DNA from: VAXT01 sp963794605
Lineage (GTDB): Bacteria; Actinomycetota; Thermoleophilia; Gaiellales; Gaiellaceae
Reading direction: 5' to 3'
Length of the DNA: 64,000 nucleotides
Assembly (NCBI GenBank): GCA_963794605.1
Contig: CAWCEN010000003.1
Coordinates: 248,001 to 312,000 of the forward strand
A program made the position numbers and the translations under genes. Positions 25,009 to 32,878 of this stretch are shown in pieces; the stretch's first letter is position 1, and the number at the start of each line of letters is the position of its first letter. The notes below the pieces were generated by a model. That model ran no database searches and had not been told where the DNA came from. It was given only the letters and a program-made list of their open reading frames with translations.

Positions 25009-25746
25009 CTAGGCGCGGGCGGTCAGGGTGCGCAGGCGGAAGCCGCCGTGGTACTCGTACGACGACGTGATCACGCGCAGCGCCTCGCGGGCGGCCCGAG
25101 TCGAGATCGCTGCGTCGGCAAGAGGCGTTCCGAGCAGGCCTTCGATGCCCGCGATGCCTTCGGCTGAAAGCGGGAGCGAGCCTGCACCGCAGTTCTCGCA
25201 GACCGCACCGCCCGCACCGGGCGAGTAGCCGACGAGCGGCCCTTCCGATCCGCACTCCGCACAGCTCGTCAGGTGCGGCAGGTAGCCCGAGAGCCAAAGC
25301 AGCTTCAGCTGGAACGAGAGGACGAGCGGGTCGAGCGCCGGTTCCGTCGCCTGCACCTCCGCGTCGTCCAACACGTCGAGGAACCGAGTCAGCGCCTCGA
25401 ACGCGCGCGGGTTCCGCTCCTGCTCCGTGAACAGGCGCAGCATCGCCTCTAGCCCGACGAGCCCGACCGACAAACGGTACGGCTCCTCGCGGGCCCCTCG
25501 GTGCGCCCGCACGAGCGACGCGCCGGTCACGGTCCCGAGCTCGCCGCTTCCCTGGTGGAGCATCAGCTCGACGTGGCTCAGCGGCTCGAGGCGCGCCCCG
25601 AAGCGCGACTTCGTCCGTCGAATCCCTTTTGCGACGGCGCCCACACGTCCGCGCTCCAGCGTGTACACGTGGAGGACGCGGTCGGCCTCCCCGAACCGGA
25701 GCGAACGCAGGACGACGGCCTCAGTCTTGTAGCCCCGCCCCGCCAT
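25009..25746 (-). CDS. recO: DNA repair protein RecO
   Basis: A 245-aa RecO, which anneals complementary strands and helps RecR load RecA. The N-terminal OB fold starts GYKTEAVVLRSLRFGEADRV, with ARGIRR-like VAKGIRRTKSRFGARLEPL. The helical C-terminal domain carries a four-Cys zinc site (CAECGSEGPLVG and CENCGAG). Start: ATG at 25746. TACACT (complement of 25754-25759) ends 7 nt upstream, so the mRNA is probably leaderless and an upstream extension of the frame is unlikely to be translated. Confidence 0.92.
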   Translation of the reverse strand: MAGRGYKTEAVVLRSLRFGEADRVLHVYTLERGRVGAVAKGIRRTKSRFGARLEPLSHVELMLHQGSGELGTVTGASLVRAHRGAREEPYRLSVGLVGLEAMLRLFTEQERNPRAFEALTRFLDVLDDAEVQATEPALDPLVLSFQLKLLWLSGYLPHLTSCAECGSEGPLVGYSPGAGGAVCENCGAGSLPLSAEGIAGIEGLLGTPLADAAISTRAAREALRVITSSYEYHGGFRLRTLTARA

Positions 25747-25816
25747 CGACCCCAGTGTAGAGCCGGGTCCCGCTGCACACACCGCTCTCAGAGGTCTGCT
25801 TTCCCTGGTCGAGTTC

Positions 25817-25857
25817 GCGCCGCTCCGCGGCGCTCACTTTTCGGCTTCGCCGAAAAG
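25817..25857 (-). terminator. Tandem hairpins, likely transcription terminator
   Basis: Directly after the stop of the hypothetical gene 25859-26197 (minus strand), the sequence forms CTTTTCGGC GAA GCCGAAAAG (25837-25857), then GCGCCGC GGA GCGGCGC (25817-25833). Both stems are perfect. There is no long T-run, as is common for actinobacterial terminators. Confidence 0.6.
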
Positions 25858-25858
25858 C

Positions 25859-26197
25859 TCAGGCGGCGCGCGGCGACTCTTCGACCTCGTCGACCTCGTC
25901 GATCTCTTCGACGGGGATCAAGAAGGACGGCGTCTTCCAGTCGTCGGCACCGGCCGCCAGCACATAGATCTCGTTGTCCAGCATGAACCGGATCGCGTAC
26001 AACGACTCTTCGCCAATCCACGCCTGGACGTTCCGCAGGAGCGTCGCGAGATCGCTCGGCTCGGACGAGACGGCTGCGGCGACGACGTACGGCTCACCGC
26101 CGAGCAGCCCCGCAGTCCACGTCTGGCCGAGGCGCTCGGTGAGGCGAACGGCAGCGGCGTAGTCGATGACTTCGAAATGCACTTGGTCGAGGAACAT
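25859..26197 (-). CDS. Hypothetical protein, 112 aa
   Basis: A soluble 112-aa protein starting MFLDQVHFEVIDYAAAVRLTERLG, with predicted alternating strands and helices (YVVAAAVSSEPSDLATLLRN, YAIRFMLDNEIYVLAAGADDW) and a very acidic tail (VEEIDEVDEVEES). I do not recognise the family. The beta-alpha pattern and size could fit a small regulatory or stress-related fold, but nothing specific supports a function. Two hairpins immediately downstream suggest that transcription ends here. The preceding DUF1206 gene is on the same strand, 65 bp upstream. Confidence 0.65.
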   Translation of the reverse strand: MFLDQVHFEVIDYAAAVRLTERLGQTWTAGLLGGEPYVVAAAVSSEPSDLATLLRNVQAWIGEESLYAIRFMLDNEIYVLAAGADDWKTPSFLIPVEEIDEVDEVEESPRAA

Positions 26198-26262
26198 GGC
26201 AGAAGACTCGCTCAGGACCGCATGTCTTCGCCTGACCCAGGTAGGTCAACTTTCCTGCGGGG

Positions 26263-27099
26263 CTAGACCTCGCGGTAGCGCGCCTCGACCAGGCAGAAGA
26301 GCGCGTACGCGAGCAGGCCGGCCGCGGTGCAGGCGAGCAGCAGCGGCCCGTAGTCGGCGTGCGCGAGCTTGGCCAGGGCGCCGTCGAGCCCGACCGCCTC
26401 CTGCGGGTCGTACTGCCAAGCCGCGCGCGCGACGAAGAGCCCGGCCAGGGCGAAGACCACGCCGCGAGCGAGATACCCGATGACTCCGAGCACCGTGTAC
26501 CACCTGCGCTCGGTCTTGCCCATCTGGCCCTCCTTGAGCTCCTTGCGGAACTTCCGGGTCAGAGCGAAGTACACGAGGACGAGGCCGCCCACGACGATTC
26601 CGAGCCCGACCGCGATCACGACGTAGCGCCCCAGCGGCTGCTCGAGCGCGATCCTCGTAGCCCGCGTTTCCTTCTTCCCGCCGCCGCTCGTGGACTCGTC
26701 GACAGCGCCGACCACGATCGCGGCGGACATGACGCACAGGCCCCCGTAGAGGAGCCCGAGAGCGGCAAAGCCGAGCCGCTTGAAGGCGTTGACATCCTCG
26801 TTGGTCTCGAGCTTCTCGCCGAGTATCGCCCGTGCGAAGCACCAGAACGCGAAGGCGGCGAGCCCCATGGCGAGCACGCCGAGCAGGAAGCGGCCAAAGG
26901 GCTGTTGCGCGACCGTCTGGAGCGCTCCCTCCTGATCCTCGGGCTTACTGCGCTTCCCGAACGCGACCAGGAGCGCGAGGGCCGCGACGAGCCCGTAGAT
27001 CAACCCGCGGGCAATGAAGCCCGTTCGAGCGAATCGACGGCCCCACGTTCCGCGGACCGCTTCTTCGGCCCTGTCGCTGGCGTGGCTGACGCTGGCCAT
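26263..27099 (-). CDS. DUF1206 membrane protein
   Basis: A 278-aa membrane protein built of repeated two-TM units, each with an amphipathic lead containing an Arg-Gly-Leu/Ile-Tyr-type motif (RTGFIARGLIYGLVAALALL, FKRLGFAALGLLYGGLCVMS, LGVIGYLARGVVFALAGLF). This matches the DUF1206 domain, which occurs three times in typical proteins of this length. Basic and acidic linkers (GKRSKPEDQEG) lie between units. It resides in the cytoplasmic membrane; the function is unknown. It is transcribed toward the 112-aa hypothetical gene. Confidence 0.85.
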   Translation of the reverse strand: MASVSHASDRAEEAVRGTWGRRFARTGFIARGLIYGLVAALALLVAFGKRSKPEDQEGALQTVAQQPFGRFLLGVLAMGLAAFAFWCFARAILGEKLETNEDVNAFKRLGFAALGLLYGGLCVMSAAIVVGAVDESTSGGGKKETRATRIALEQPLGRYVVIAVGLGIVVGGLVLVYFALTRKFRKELKEGQMGKTERRWYTVLGVIGYLARGVVFALAGLFVARAAWQYDPQEAVGLDGALAKLAHADYGPLLLACTAAGLLAYALFCLVEARYREV

Positions 27100-27144
27100 G
27101 GGGCTGTACCTGCCCCGGTCCGAGACGCCGGAAACACCTCGAGC

Positions 27145-28221
27145 TCAGCGAATGCTGACCGGCGTCCCGAGCGGCATCAGCCGGAAGAGCCGCAGGATCG
27201 CCGGGTTCCGCATGCGGACGCAGCCGTGCGAAACGCGCCCGGGCAGGATCTGCGGCTCATTCGTCCCGTGGATCCCGATGAAGCCGCCGCCGGGCCAGTC
27301 CGTCAGGGTGTACGACTTCGCGTTCAGCCCGAACGCGCGCGGGCCGTACGTGGGCGCGTAGTAGCCGGAGAGCTTCTCGCGCACGTAGAACTCGCCGCGC
27401 GGTGTCGGCCATTGAGGCTGGCCGACGCCGATCCGCGCCGAGAGGATGGGCCTGCCGCGCTTGTAGAGCGTGGCCCTGAGCGACCGCTGCACGATCACCA
27501 TCCTCGTGTGCACCTTCTGGAAGGCGGTCAAGGCGCCGCGTGGCACCCATCCGGTCGTGCCGTTCGGCAGGACCGCGAGCCGGATCCGGACCCACCCCTT
27601 TCCGCCCTTGTACGTGACCTGGTCCAGGGCCAGGATCGCATTCCGGTAGAGCTCGGGCGTCCTGAAGGTGATCGGTGTGATCGCGCGAGCCGAACGTGAC
27701 GGGCCGGTGCGCGCAAGTGTGCGGTGGCGCACGAACGCCCAGCGATACGTCTCCGATCCTCGATCGCTGAGCAGCAGCTGCTGCGGGTAAACGCCTGCCG
27801 GATTCGGTCGGCCGGGCGGCGGCCTGTTCGCGCGACCGACCCGGATCACCAGCGTGCGCGTCGCCGTGCCGGCGCTAGAGCCCACGGTGAACGTCACGCG
27901 GTGCGCGCCGATCTGCGCAGCGGACGGCCTCCACGTGTAGGTGGCGCTCGCTGGATTCCCATCAGCGTGCCGGAGGACCGCGCCCTGCGGCGCACCGGTC
28001 GAGTCCCGGATCGCAAGCGCGTCGCCCGAACCGTCCGAGCTCGCGGCCAGGCGGAACGAAAGCGTCGTCTTCGCCGAAACACCCAGGACTACACCTTCAC
28101 GAGGCGTCGGGCTCGTCCACGAGACGACTTCATCCTGCGCAGGCGTGGCGGCAGCGGGGACGAGCACCGTCGCACCCGCAATCGCGAGCGTTACCGCAAG
28201 TAGACGCCGCAGAGTGTCCAT
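27145..28221 (-). CDS. L,D-transpeptidase (YkuD domain), intact paralogue
   Basis: A 358-aa exported protein. The signal peptide is MDTLRRLLAVTLAIAGATVLVPAAA. An Ig-like domain follows (about 35-130). The C-terminal YkuD domain has GFIGIHGTNEPQILPG and SHGCVRM, with catalytic Cys334. Such enzymes make 3-3 cross-links in peptidoglycan or attach molecules to it, and resist most penicillins. The gene is followed upstream by a closely related, frameshifted copy (28282-29318), pointing to a tandem duplication. A hairpin (CCGGGC/GCCCGG) lies in the 60-bp gap between them. Confidence 0.93.
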   Translation of the reverse strand: MDTLRRLLAVTLAIAGATVLVPAAATPAQDEVVSWTSPTPREGVVLGVSAKTTLSFRLAASSDGSGDALAIRDSTGAPQGAVLRHADGNPASATYTWRPSAAQIGAHRVTFTVGSSAGTATRTLVIRVGRANRPPPGRPNPAGVYPQQLLLSDRGSETYRWAFVRHRTLARTGPSRSARAITPITFRTPELYRNAILALDQVTYKGGKGWVRIRLAVLPNGTTGWVPRGALTAFQKVHTRMVIVQRSLRATLYKRGRPILSARIGVGQPQWPTPRGEFYVREKLSGYYAPTYGPRAFGLNAKSYTLTDWPGGGFIGIHGTNEPQILPGRVSHGCVRMRNPAILRLFRLMPLGTPVSIR

Positions 28222-28281
28222 CCAGAAGTCATCGGTCGATGTGCCCCCGGGCCTGAGCCCGGAACCATCGTAGCCGGGGCG

Positions 28282-29318
28282 TCAGAGAATGGTGACCGGC
28301 GTGCCGAGCGGCATCAGCCGCGCAAGCCGCAGGATCGCGGCATTCGGCATGCGCACACAGCCGTGCGATACGCGACCGGGCAGGATCTCCGGCTGGTTGG
28401 TGCCGTGGATCCCGATGAACCCTCCGCCGGGCCAGTCCGTCAGTACGGCCGAGCGGGCGTTCGTGCCGAAGGCGATCGGCCCGTAGATCGGATCCGAGAA
28501 GCCCGTGATTCGCTCGCGCACGTAGAACTCGCCGGCGGGCGTCGGCCAGTACGACTTTCCCACCCCGACGCGTGTGGTGAAGACCGCGCGGCCCTTCCGG
28601 TAGAGCGTGGCCGTGAACAGCCGCCGGTCGATGACGAGGTGCGTCCGGATCTCGTTGTACGGCCCGATCATCCGACGCGGAACCCAGCCGGTACGCCCGT
28701 TCGGAAGCATCGGTAGGCGCACGCGAACCCAGTACTCGCCGTTCTGGTTGATCCGGCCGCTCAGGGTTGGGACGACGTTCGTAGTCCCTTCGGGCGTGTA
28801 CTGCCGCAGACGAATCAGCGCCTTCGCGCGGGAGCTCGGGTGCGCCCGCGCAGAGACATCCGCGTACACCTCCGCGTACCGCGACATGCCGTTGATCCCG
28901 CCCAGCGGAAACTCATCGTGCGGCCCGGCGGGGGTCGCGGGCAGCACGTAGACCAGGAAGCTTCGCGGCCGTGCGTACCGGCTCCCCTTCTGAGCGCCGA
29001 AGGTGAGCATGTGCTCTCCGACCTGGCTCGCGGACGGAGTCCACCGGACCTCGCCCGGCCCGACGACGCGGCGAAGAAGACGCGGGCCGGGAGCCGCCGG
29101 CTTCGAATCGCGGACCCCGGGGCTGCGGAGAGCTCGAACGTGAGGGGCTCGCCGGCCTTGACGGCGTACGCCTTACCGTCACGAGGCGTGGGGGCCTGCC
29201 AGCGCACCGACAGCTCCGGGCCGTGGCCTCGCGTCGTGCCCGCTCCCGCGCCGACGACGGCCGCGAGTGCCGCGAAGGTCGCGAGGGCAATCGTCGTCTG
29301 CCGCAGTGTCTTCGTCAT
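28282..29318 (-). pseudogene. L,D-transpeptidase (YkuD), paralogue with a frameshift
   Basis: The N-terminal frame gives a signal peptide (MTKTLRQTTIALATFAALAAVVGAGA) and the start of the Ig-like domain up to LTFELSAAPG. After the run CCCCGGGG at 29115-29122, the homologous sequence continues in another frame (VRDSKPAAPGPRLL, VRWTPSASQVGEHM) and runs to the catalytic SHGCVRM and the end. Adding one base at the run would restore a protein of about 345 residues that matches the neighbouring paralogue throughout. No other lesion is visible, so a sequencing slip or a recent mutation is likely. TACAAT (complement of 29380-29385) may be its -10. Confidence 0.8.
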
Positions 29319-29396
29319 GTGTACCGAGCCCCTGAAAGGCGGCCTTAGAGCGTCAGCTCTGGGCGCCTCTTCAAGGCCCATTGTAGGCGAGCCTGC

Positions 29397-30218
29397 TCAG
29401 ACCTGGCAGTTCGGGCAGTACCAGGTTCCCCGCCCGCCCGCGCGTGTCTTCTCGATCGCGTGGCCGCAGCGAAAGCACTGCTCGCCGTCGCGTCCGTAGA
29501 CCCGGAACTCCGTCTGCATCTCTCCGGCGGCGCCGTCGGCGTTGCGGTAGTCGCGCAGTGTCGCGCCCTGGTGGGCGATGCCGCGCCGAAGGGCTCGCTT
29601 GATTCCTCGCACGAGCGTCTCGAGCTCCTTCTGCGTCAGCTCGCATGCCGGGCGGAGCGGATGGAGGCGTGCCCACCAGAGCGCCTCGTCCGCGTAGATG
29701 TTCCCGACTCCTGCGAAGACGCGCTGGTCGAGGACGACAGCTTTCAGCGGCGCGCGCCGCCGGGCGAGTCGATCCGTCAGGGACCGCGCCGTCAGCGCTC
29801 TCCCGAGCGGCTCGGCGCCGACCTTGGCCGCGAGGTACGGCTCGAGGTCGCCGGGCTCGAGCAGGAGCCACGTACCGAAGCGCCGGACGTCTCGGTACGC
29901 AACGTCCGATCCGTTGTCTAAGTTGACGACGGCTCTGCGGTACGGGTCGTCGTCGTCCTCGTCCCGGAGCAGGCGCAGGCTTCCCGTCATCCGGAGGTGA
30001 ATCAGCAGAACCCGACCCGTCTCGAACCGAACAACCAAATACTTGCCACGCCGCTCCAGGGCGGCGACTTGCTCTCCTTCGAGCTCGGCAGCGACCTCGC
30101 GCGGATCGGTGGGCCGGGTCAGCCGGTGGTCCGAGATCTCGACGCGATCGAAGGTCCTGCCGACCAGGCTAGGCTCGAGCCCGGCCCGGATCGTCTCGAC
30201 CTCTGGCAACTCCGGCAC
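29397..30218 (-). CDS. mutM: Formamidopyrimidine-DNA glycosylase
   Basis: A 273-aa Fpg/MutM, which removes 8-oxoguanine and formamidopyrimidines and cuts the backbone. The N-terminus MPELPEVETIRAGLEP exposes the catalytic Pro after Met removal, followed by the catalytic Glu. The lysine is in RRGKYLVV. A helix-two-turn-helix region (VFAGVGNIYADEALW) and a C-terminal four-Cys zinc finger (CFRCG...CPNCQV) complete the protein. The GTG start has TACGCT (complement of 30225-30230) 6 nt upstream, so it probably has its own leaderless transcript although it lies 29 bp after deoA. Confidence 0.97.
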   Translation of the reverse strand: MPELPEVETIRAGLEPSLVGRTFDRVEISDHRLTRPTDPREVAAELEGEQVAALERRGKYLVVRFETGRVLLIHLRMTGSLRLLRDEDDDDPYRRAVVNLDNGSDVAYRDVRRFGTWLLLEPGDLEPYLAAKVGAEPLGRALTARSLTDRLARRRAPLKAVVLDQRVFAGVGNIYADEALWWARLHPLRPACELTQKELETLVRGIKRALRRGIAHQGATLRDYRNADGAAGEMQTEFRVYGRDGEQCFRCGHAIEKTRAGGRGTWYCPNCQV

Positions 30219-30247
30219 GCCGCCAGCGTAGCGACGAGGCTGCGGGT

Positions 30248-31549
30248 CTAGGCCAGCGTCTCGAGCACGATCGGGCGGGGCGGTTGCGGCTCGTCCGAGA
30301 TCACGATGAGCGGGAGGATCTGCTCGGCTGCCTCCTCTGCGCTGGCGTCGTCGCGAGCATGGATCGCGGCGAGCGGCTGGCCCGGCTCGACCACGTCGCC
30401 CCGCTTCGCGAAGCAGCGGATCCCGACCGCATGGTCGATCGAATCCTCCTTGGTGCGCCGTCCCGCGCCCAGCTCCAGCGCGACACGGCCGACGCCGAGG
30501 GCGGACACGGCTGCGATGAACCCAGCCCGGTCGGCGGTGAGCTCCTTGCGCACCGGCGCGTCCGGCAGCGCCTCGAGCGAAGGATCGCCGCCCTGGGCCT
30601 CGATCCAGCGCTCGTACGCGGCGAGGGCTGACCCGTCCTCGATCGCGCGCTCTGCGCGGCGGGCGCCCTCGTCCGCGTCGACGCCGAGGTCGGAAAGCGA
30701 GACCAGGCGTCCCGCCGCCTGAACCGCGAGCGCGAACACGTCTGGAGGGGATTCCTCGCCCGCGAGCAGCGCATGCGCCTCGCGGATCTCGACCGCGTTC
30801 CCGATCGCCCAGCCGAGCGGCTGGTGCATGTCGGTCAGGAGCGAGACGACGTGGCGGCCGGCTCCCCGTCCGAGCTCGATCATCAGCTCGGCGAGCATCC
30901 GCGCGTCTTCGAGGGACTTCATGAAAGCGCCGTCACCGACCTTGACGTCGAGCACGATCGCGCCGGCGCCGGCGGCGATCTTCTTGGACATGATGCTCGC
31001 CGCGATCAGAGGAATGCTGTCGACGGTCGCAGTGACGTCGCGGAGCGCGTAGAGCTGTTTGTCGGCGGGCACGAGGTCGTCCGTCTGGCCGATGATCGCG
31101 AGGCCGATGTCGCGAACCTGGTCGACGAACTCCTCCTTCGAGAGCTCGACGCGGAAGCCGGGGATCGATTCGAGCTTGTCTAGCGTCCCGCCGGTATGCC
31201 CGAGACCGCGCCCGCTCATCTTCCCGAACGGGACGCCGCAGGCCGCGACGATCGGGCCGACGACGATCGAGGTCTTGTCCCCGACGCCGCCGGTCGAGTG
31301 CTTGTCGACGACCAGTCGTCCGAGCTCGCCCCGGAGGTCGAGCGTCGTGCCGCTCTCGACGAAGGCGTTCGTGAGCGCGAGCGTCTCGTCGGCCGACAGG
31401 CCGCGGAAGTAGACGGCCATGCAGAACGCCGCGAGCTGGTAGTCCGGGATCTCGCCGCGCGCGTGACCGAGGACTAGCTCGCCGATCTCGGCCGGGGTGA
31501 GGCTCCCGCCGTCCCGCTTGCGCTCGATCAGCTCCGCAGGGCGGATCAC
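30248..31549 (-). CDS. deoA: Pyrimidine-nucleoside (thymidine) phosphorylase
   Basis: A 433-aa nucleoside phosphorylase of the DeoA/Pdp family, which splits thymidine or uridine with phosphate to base and (deoxy)ribose 1-phosphate. VDKHSTGGVGDKTSIVVGP is the phosphate-binding loop. MSGRGLGHTGGTLDKLE is the family signature. The C-terminal alpha/beta domain with a biotinyl-like fold includes KRGDVVEPGQPLAAIHA. The gene follows deoB by three bases on the same strand, forming a deoxyribonucleoside salvage unit. Whether it prefers thymidine alone or also uridine is not evident from sequence. Confidence 0.95.
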   Translation of the reverse strand: MIRPAELIERKRDGGSLTPAEIGELVLGHARGEIPDYQLAAFCMAVYFRGLSADETLALTNAFVESGTTLDLRGELGRLVVDKHSTGGVGDKTSIVVGPIVAACGVPFGKMSGRGLGHTGGTLDKLESIPGFRVELSKEEFVDQVRDIGLAIIGQTDDLVPADKQLYALRDVTATVDSIPLIAASIMSKKIAAGAGAIVLDVKVGDGAFMKSLEDARMLAELMIELGRGAGRHVVSLLTDMHQPLGWAIGNAVEIREAHALLAGEESPPDVFALAVQAAGRLVSLSDLGVDADEGARRAERAIEDGSALAAYERWIEAQGGDPSLEALPDAPVRKELTADRAGFIAAVSALGVGRVALELGAGRRTKEDSIDHAVGIRCFAKRGDVVEPGQPLAAIHARDDASAEEAAEQILPLIVISDEPQPPRPIVLETLA

Positions 31550-31552
31550 ACG

Positions 31553-32719
31553 CTATTTCTCGACGATCGTCTCGCCGGGGATCCCGCGGCGCGGGGCCTT
31601 GCCGCCGAGCCATGCGTTCACGGTCGCACCTACGTCTGCGAATTCGCCCTCGTGGATCCTGCCCGCCGCGTTCTTGCCTTCGACGTACGCGAGCAGCAGG
31701 GCGTGCTCGCGCGAGTGGTCGGTCGAAGGCGTCGTCGGGTCGCAGCCGTGGTCTGACGTGATGATCAGCAGATCGCCGGATCGCAGCGCCGCGAGCAGAT
31801 CCGGCAGCCGGCGGTCGAAGTCCTGGAGACAGCGGTGGAAGTTGACGGGGTCGTTGCGATGGCCCCAGAGCATGTCCGTCTCGACGAGATTCGTGAAGAC
31901 GAGGCCTTCGTCTAGCTCCTTCAGCAGCTTCTCCGTCTGGTTGATGCCGTCGACGTTCGACCGGGTCGGATGAGACTCGTCGATGTCGACGCCCGCGAAG
32001 ATGTCGCGGATCTTTCCGACCGCGTGCACCTTCTTCCCGGCCTCGCGCACGAGCGTCAGGTAGTTCGGCGTCGCGGGCTTCAGCGACCAGTCGTGGCGAT
32101 CGGGCGTCCGCACGTAGTTGCCCGCCTCGCCCTCGAACGGTCGCGCGATGACGCGGCCGACAGCATGCTTGCCCGTGAGGATCTCCCTGGCGATCTCGCA
32201 GCCGCGATAGAGCTCATCGAGCGGGATCGTGTCGACGTGCGCGGCGATCTGGAAGACCGAGTCGGCCGACGTGTAGACGATCCACTTGCCGGTCCTCTGA
32301 TGCTCCTCCCCCAGCTCCTCGATGATCTCGGTGCCCGACGCCGCCTTGTTCCCCAGCACCCCGCGGCCGGTGCGGTGCATGAACGGGTCGATCACCTCGA
32401 ACGGGAACCCGTGCGCGTACGTCGGCAGCGCCTGCGGCGTGACGATGCCCATCAACTCCCAGTGGCCGGTCGTCGTGTCCTTCCCCTTCGAGCGTTCGAC
32501 GAGGCGGCCCGCGACCGCCGGCGCACCCGGCTGCGGCGGGCAGCCCTCGAGCGGCTTGACGTTGCCGAGCCCGAAGGCCTCGAGGTTGGGCAGGTCCAGC
32601 CCTCCGACCGCCCGCGCGACATTGCCGAGCGTGTCGGATCCCTCGTCGCCGAACTCGGCTGCGTCGGGAAGCTCTCCCGCGCCCACCGCGTCCAGCACGA
32701 TGACGCATGCGCGGGACAT
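31553..32719 (-). CDS. deoB: Phosphopentomutase
   Basis: A 388-aa alkaline-phosphatase-superfamily mutase that converts (deoxy)ribose 1-phosphate to the 5-phosphate. The N-terminal metal site reads VIVLDAVGAGELPDAAEFGD. The phosphothreonine region is KGKDTTTGHWELMG. The C-terminal metal residues lie in LIITSDHGCDPTTPSTDHSREH. It is the first gene of the deoB-deoA pair and supplies the next step after DeoA. The ATG has TAGAAT (complement of 32726-32731) 6 nt upstream, and this -10 overlaps that of the divergent small membrane protein. Confidence 0.96.
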   Translation of the reverse strand: MSRACVIVLDAVGAGELPDAAEFGDEGSDTLGNVARAVGGLDLPNLEAFGLGNVKPLEGCPPQPGAPAVAGRLVERSKGKDTTTGHWELMGIVTPQALPTYAHGFPFEVIDPFMHRTGRGVLGNKAASGTEIIEELGEEHQRTGKWIVYTSADSVFQIAAHVDTIPLDELYRGCEIAREILTGKHAVGRVIARPFEGEAGNYVRTPDRHDWSLKPATPNYLTLVREAGKKVHAVGKIRDIFAGVDIDESHPTRSNVDGINQTEKLLKELDEGLVFTNLVETDMLWGHRNDPVNFHRCLQDFDRRLPDLLAALRSGDLLIITSDHGCDPTTPSTDHSREHALLLAYVEGKNAAGRIHEGEFADVGATVNAWLGGKAPRRGIPGETIVEK

Positions 32720-32724
32720 CGGGC

Positions 32725-32731
32725 TATTCTA
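32725..32731. promoter_or_regulatory. Putative shared divergent -10 element (TATTCTA)
   Basis: TATTCT on the plus strand ends 9 nt before the ATG of the 44-aa protein. TAGAAT on the minus strand ends 6 nt before the deoB ATG. Start codons are 20 bp apart. TAGAAT and TATTCT are each good -10 hexamers, making this the best of the four shared elements by similarity to TATAAT. Confidence 0.6.
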
Positions 32732-32739
32732 GGTTGGTC

Positions 32740-32874
32740 ATGGACACCGCCCTCGGACTGCTGGGCCTCATCGTCTTCGTCGTCGTGATCATCTCGCTCG
32801 CGGCAGGCGTGACGTGGCTCGTCGTGAAGCTCTTCCCCCAGCAGGACAAGAAGCCACAGCCCGAAAGCTCGTAG
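32740..32874 (+). CDS. Small single-pass membrane protein, 44 aa
   Basis: A 44-aa protein, MDTALGLLGLIVFVVVIISL followed by AAGVTWLVVKLFPQQDKKPQPESS. One long TM segment spans about residues 5-30, with a short, polar, Lys/Gln/Pro-rich cytoplasmic tail. It is the only plus-strand gene I can support after 21 kb and is squeezed between deoB (20 bp) and the ald stop (4 bp). The TATTCT box and the perfect fit in the gap support real expression. No family is recognised; small proteins of this shape often accompany membrane complexes. Confidence 0.7.
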   Translation: MDTALGLLGLIVFVVVIISLAAGVTWLVVKLFPQQDKKPQPESS

Positions 32875-32878
32875 CCCG

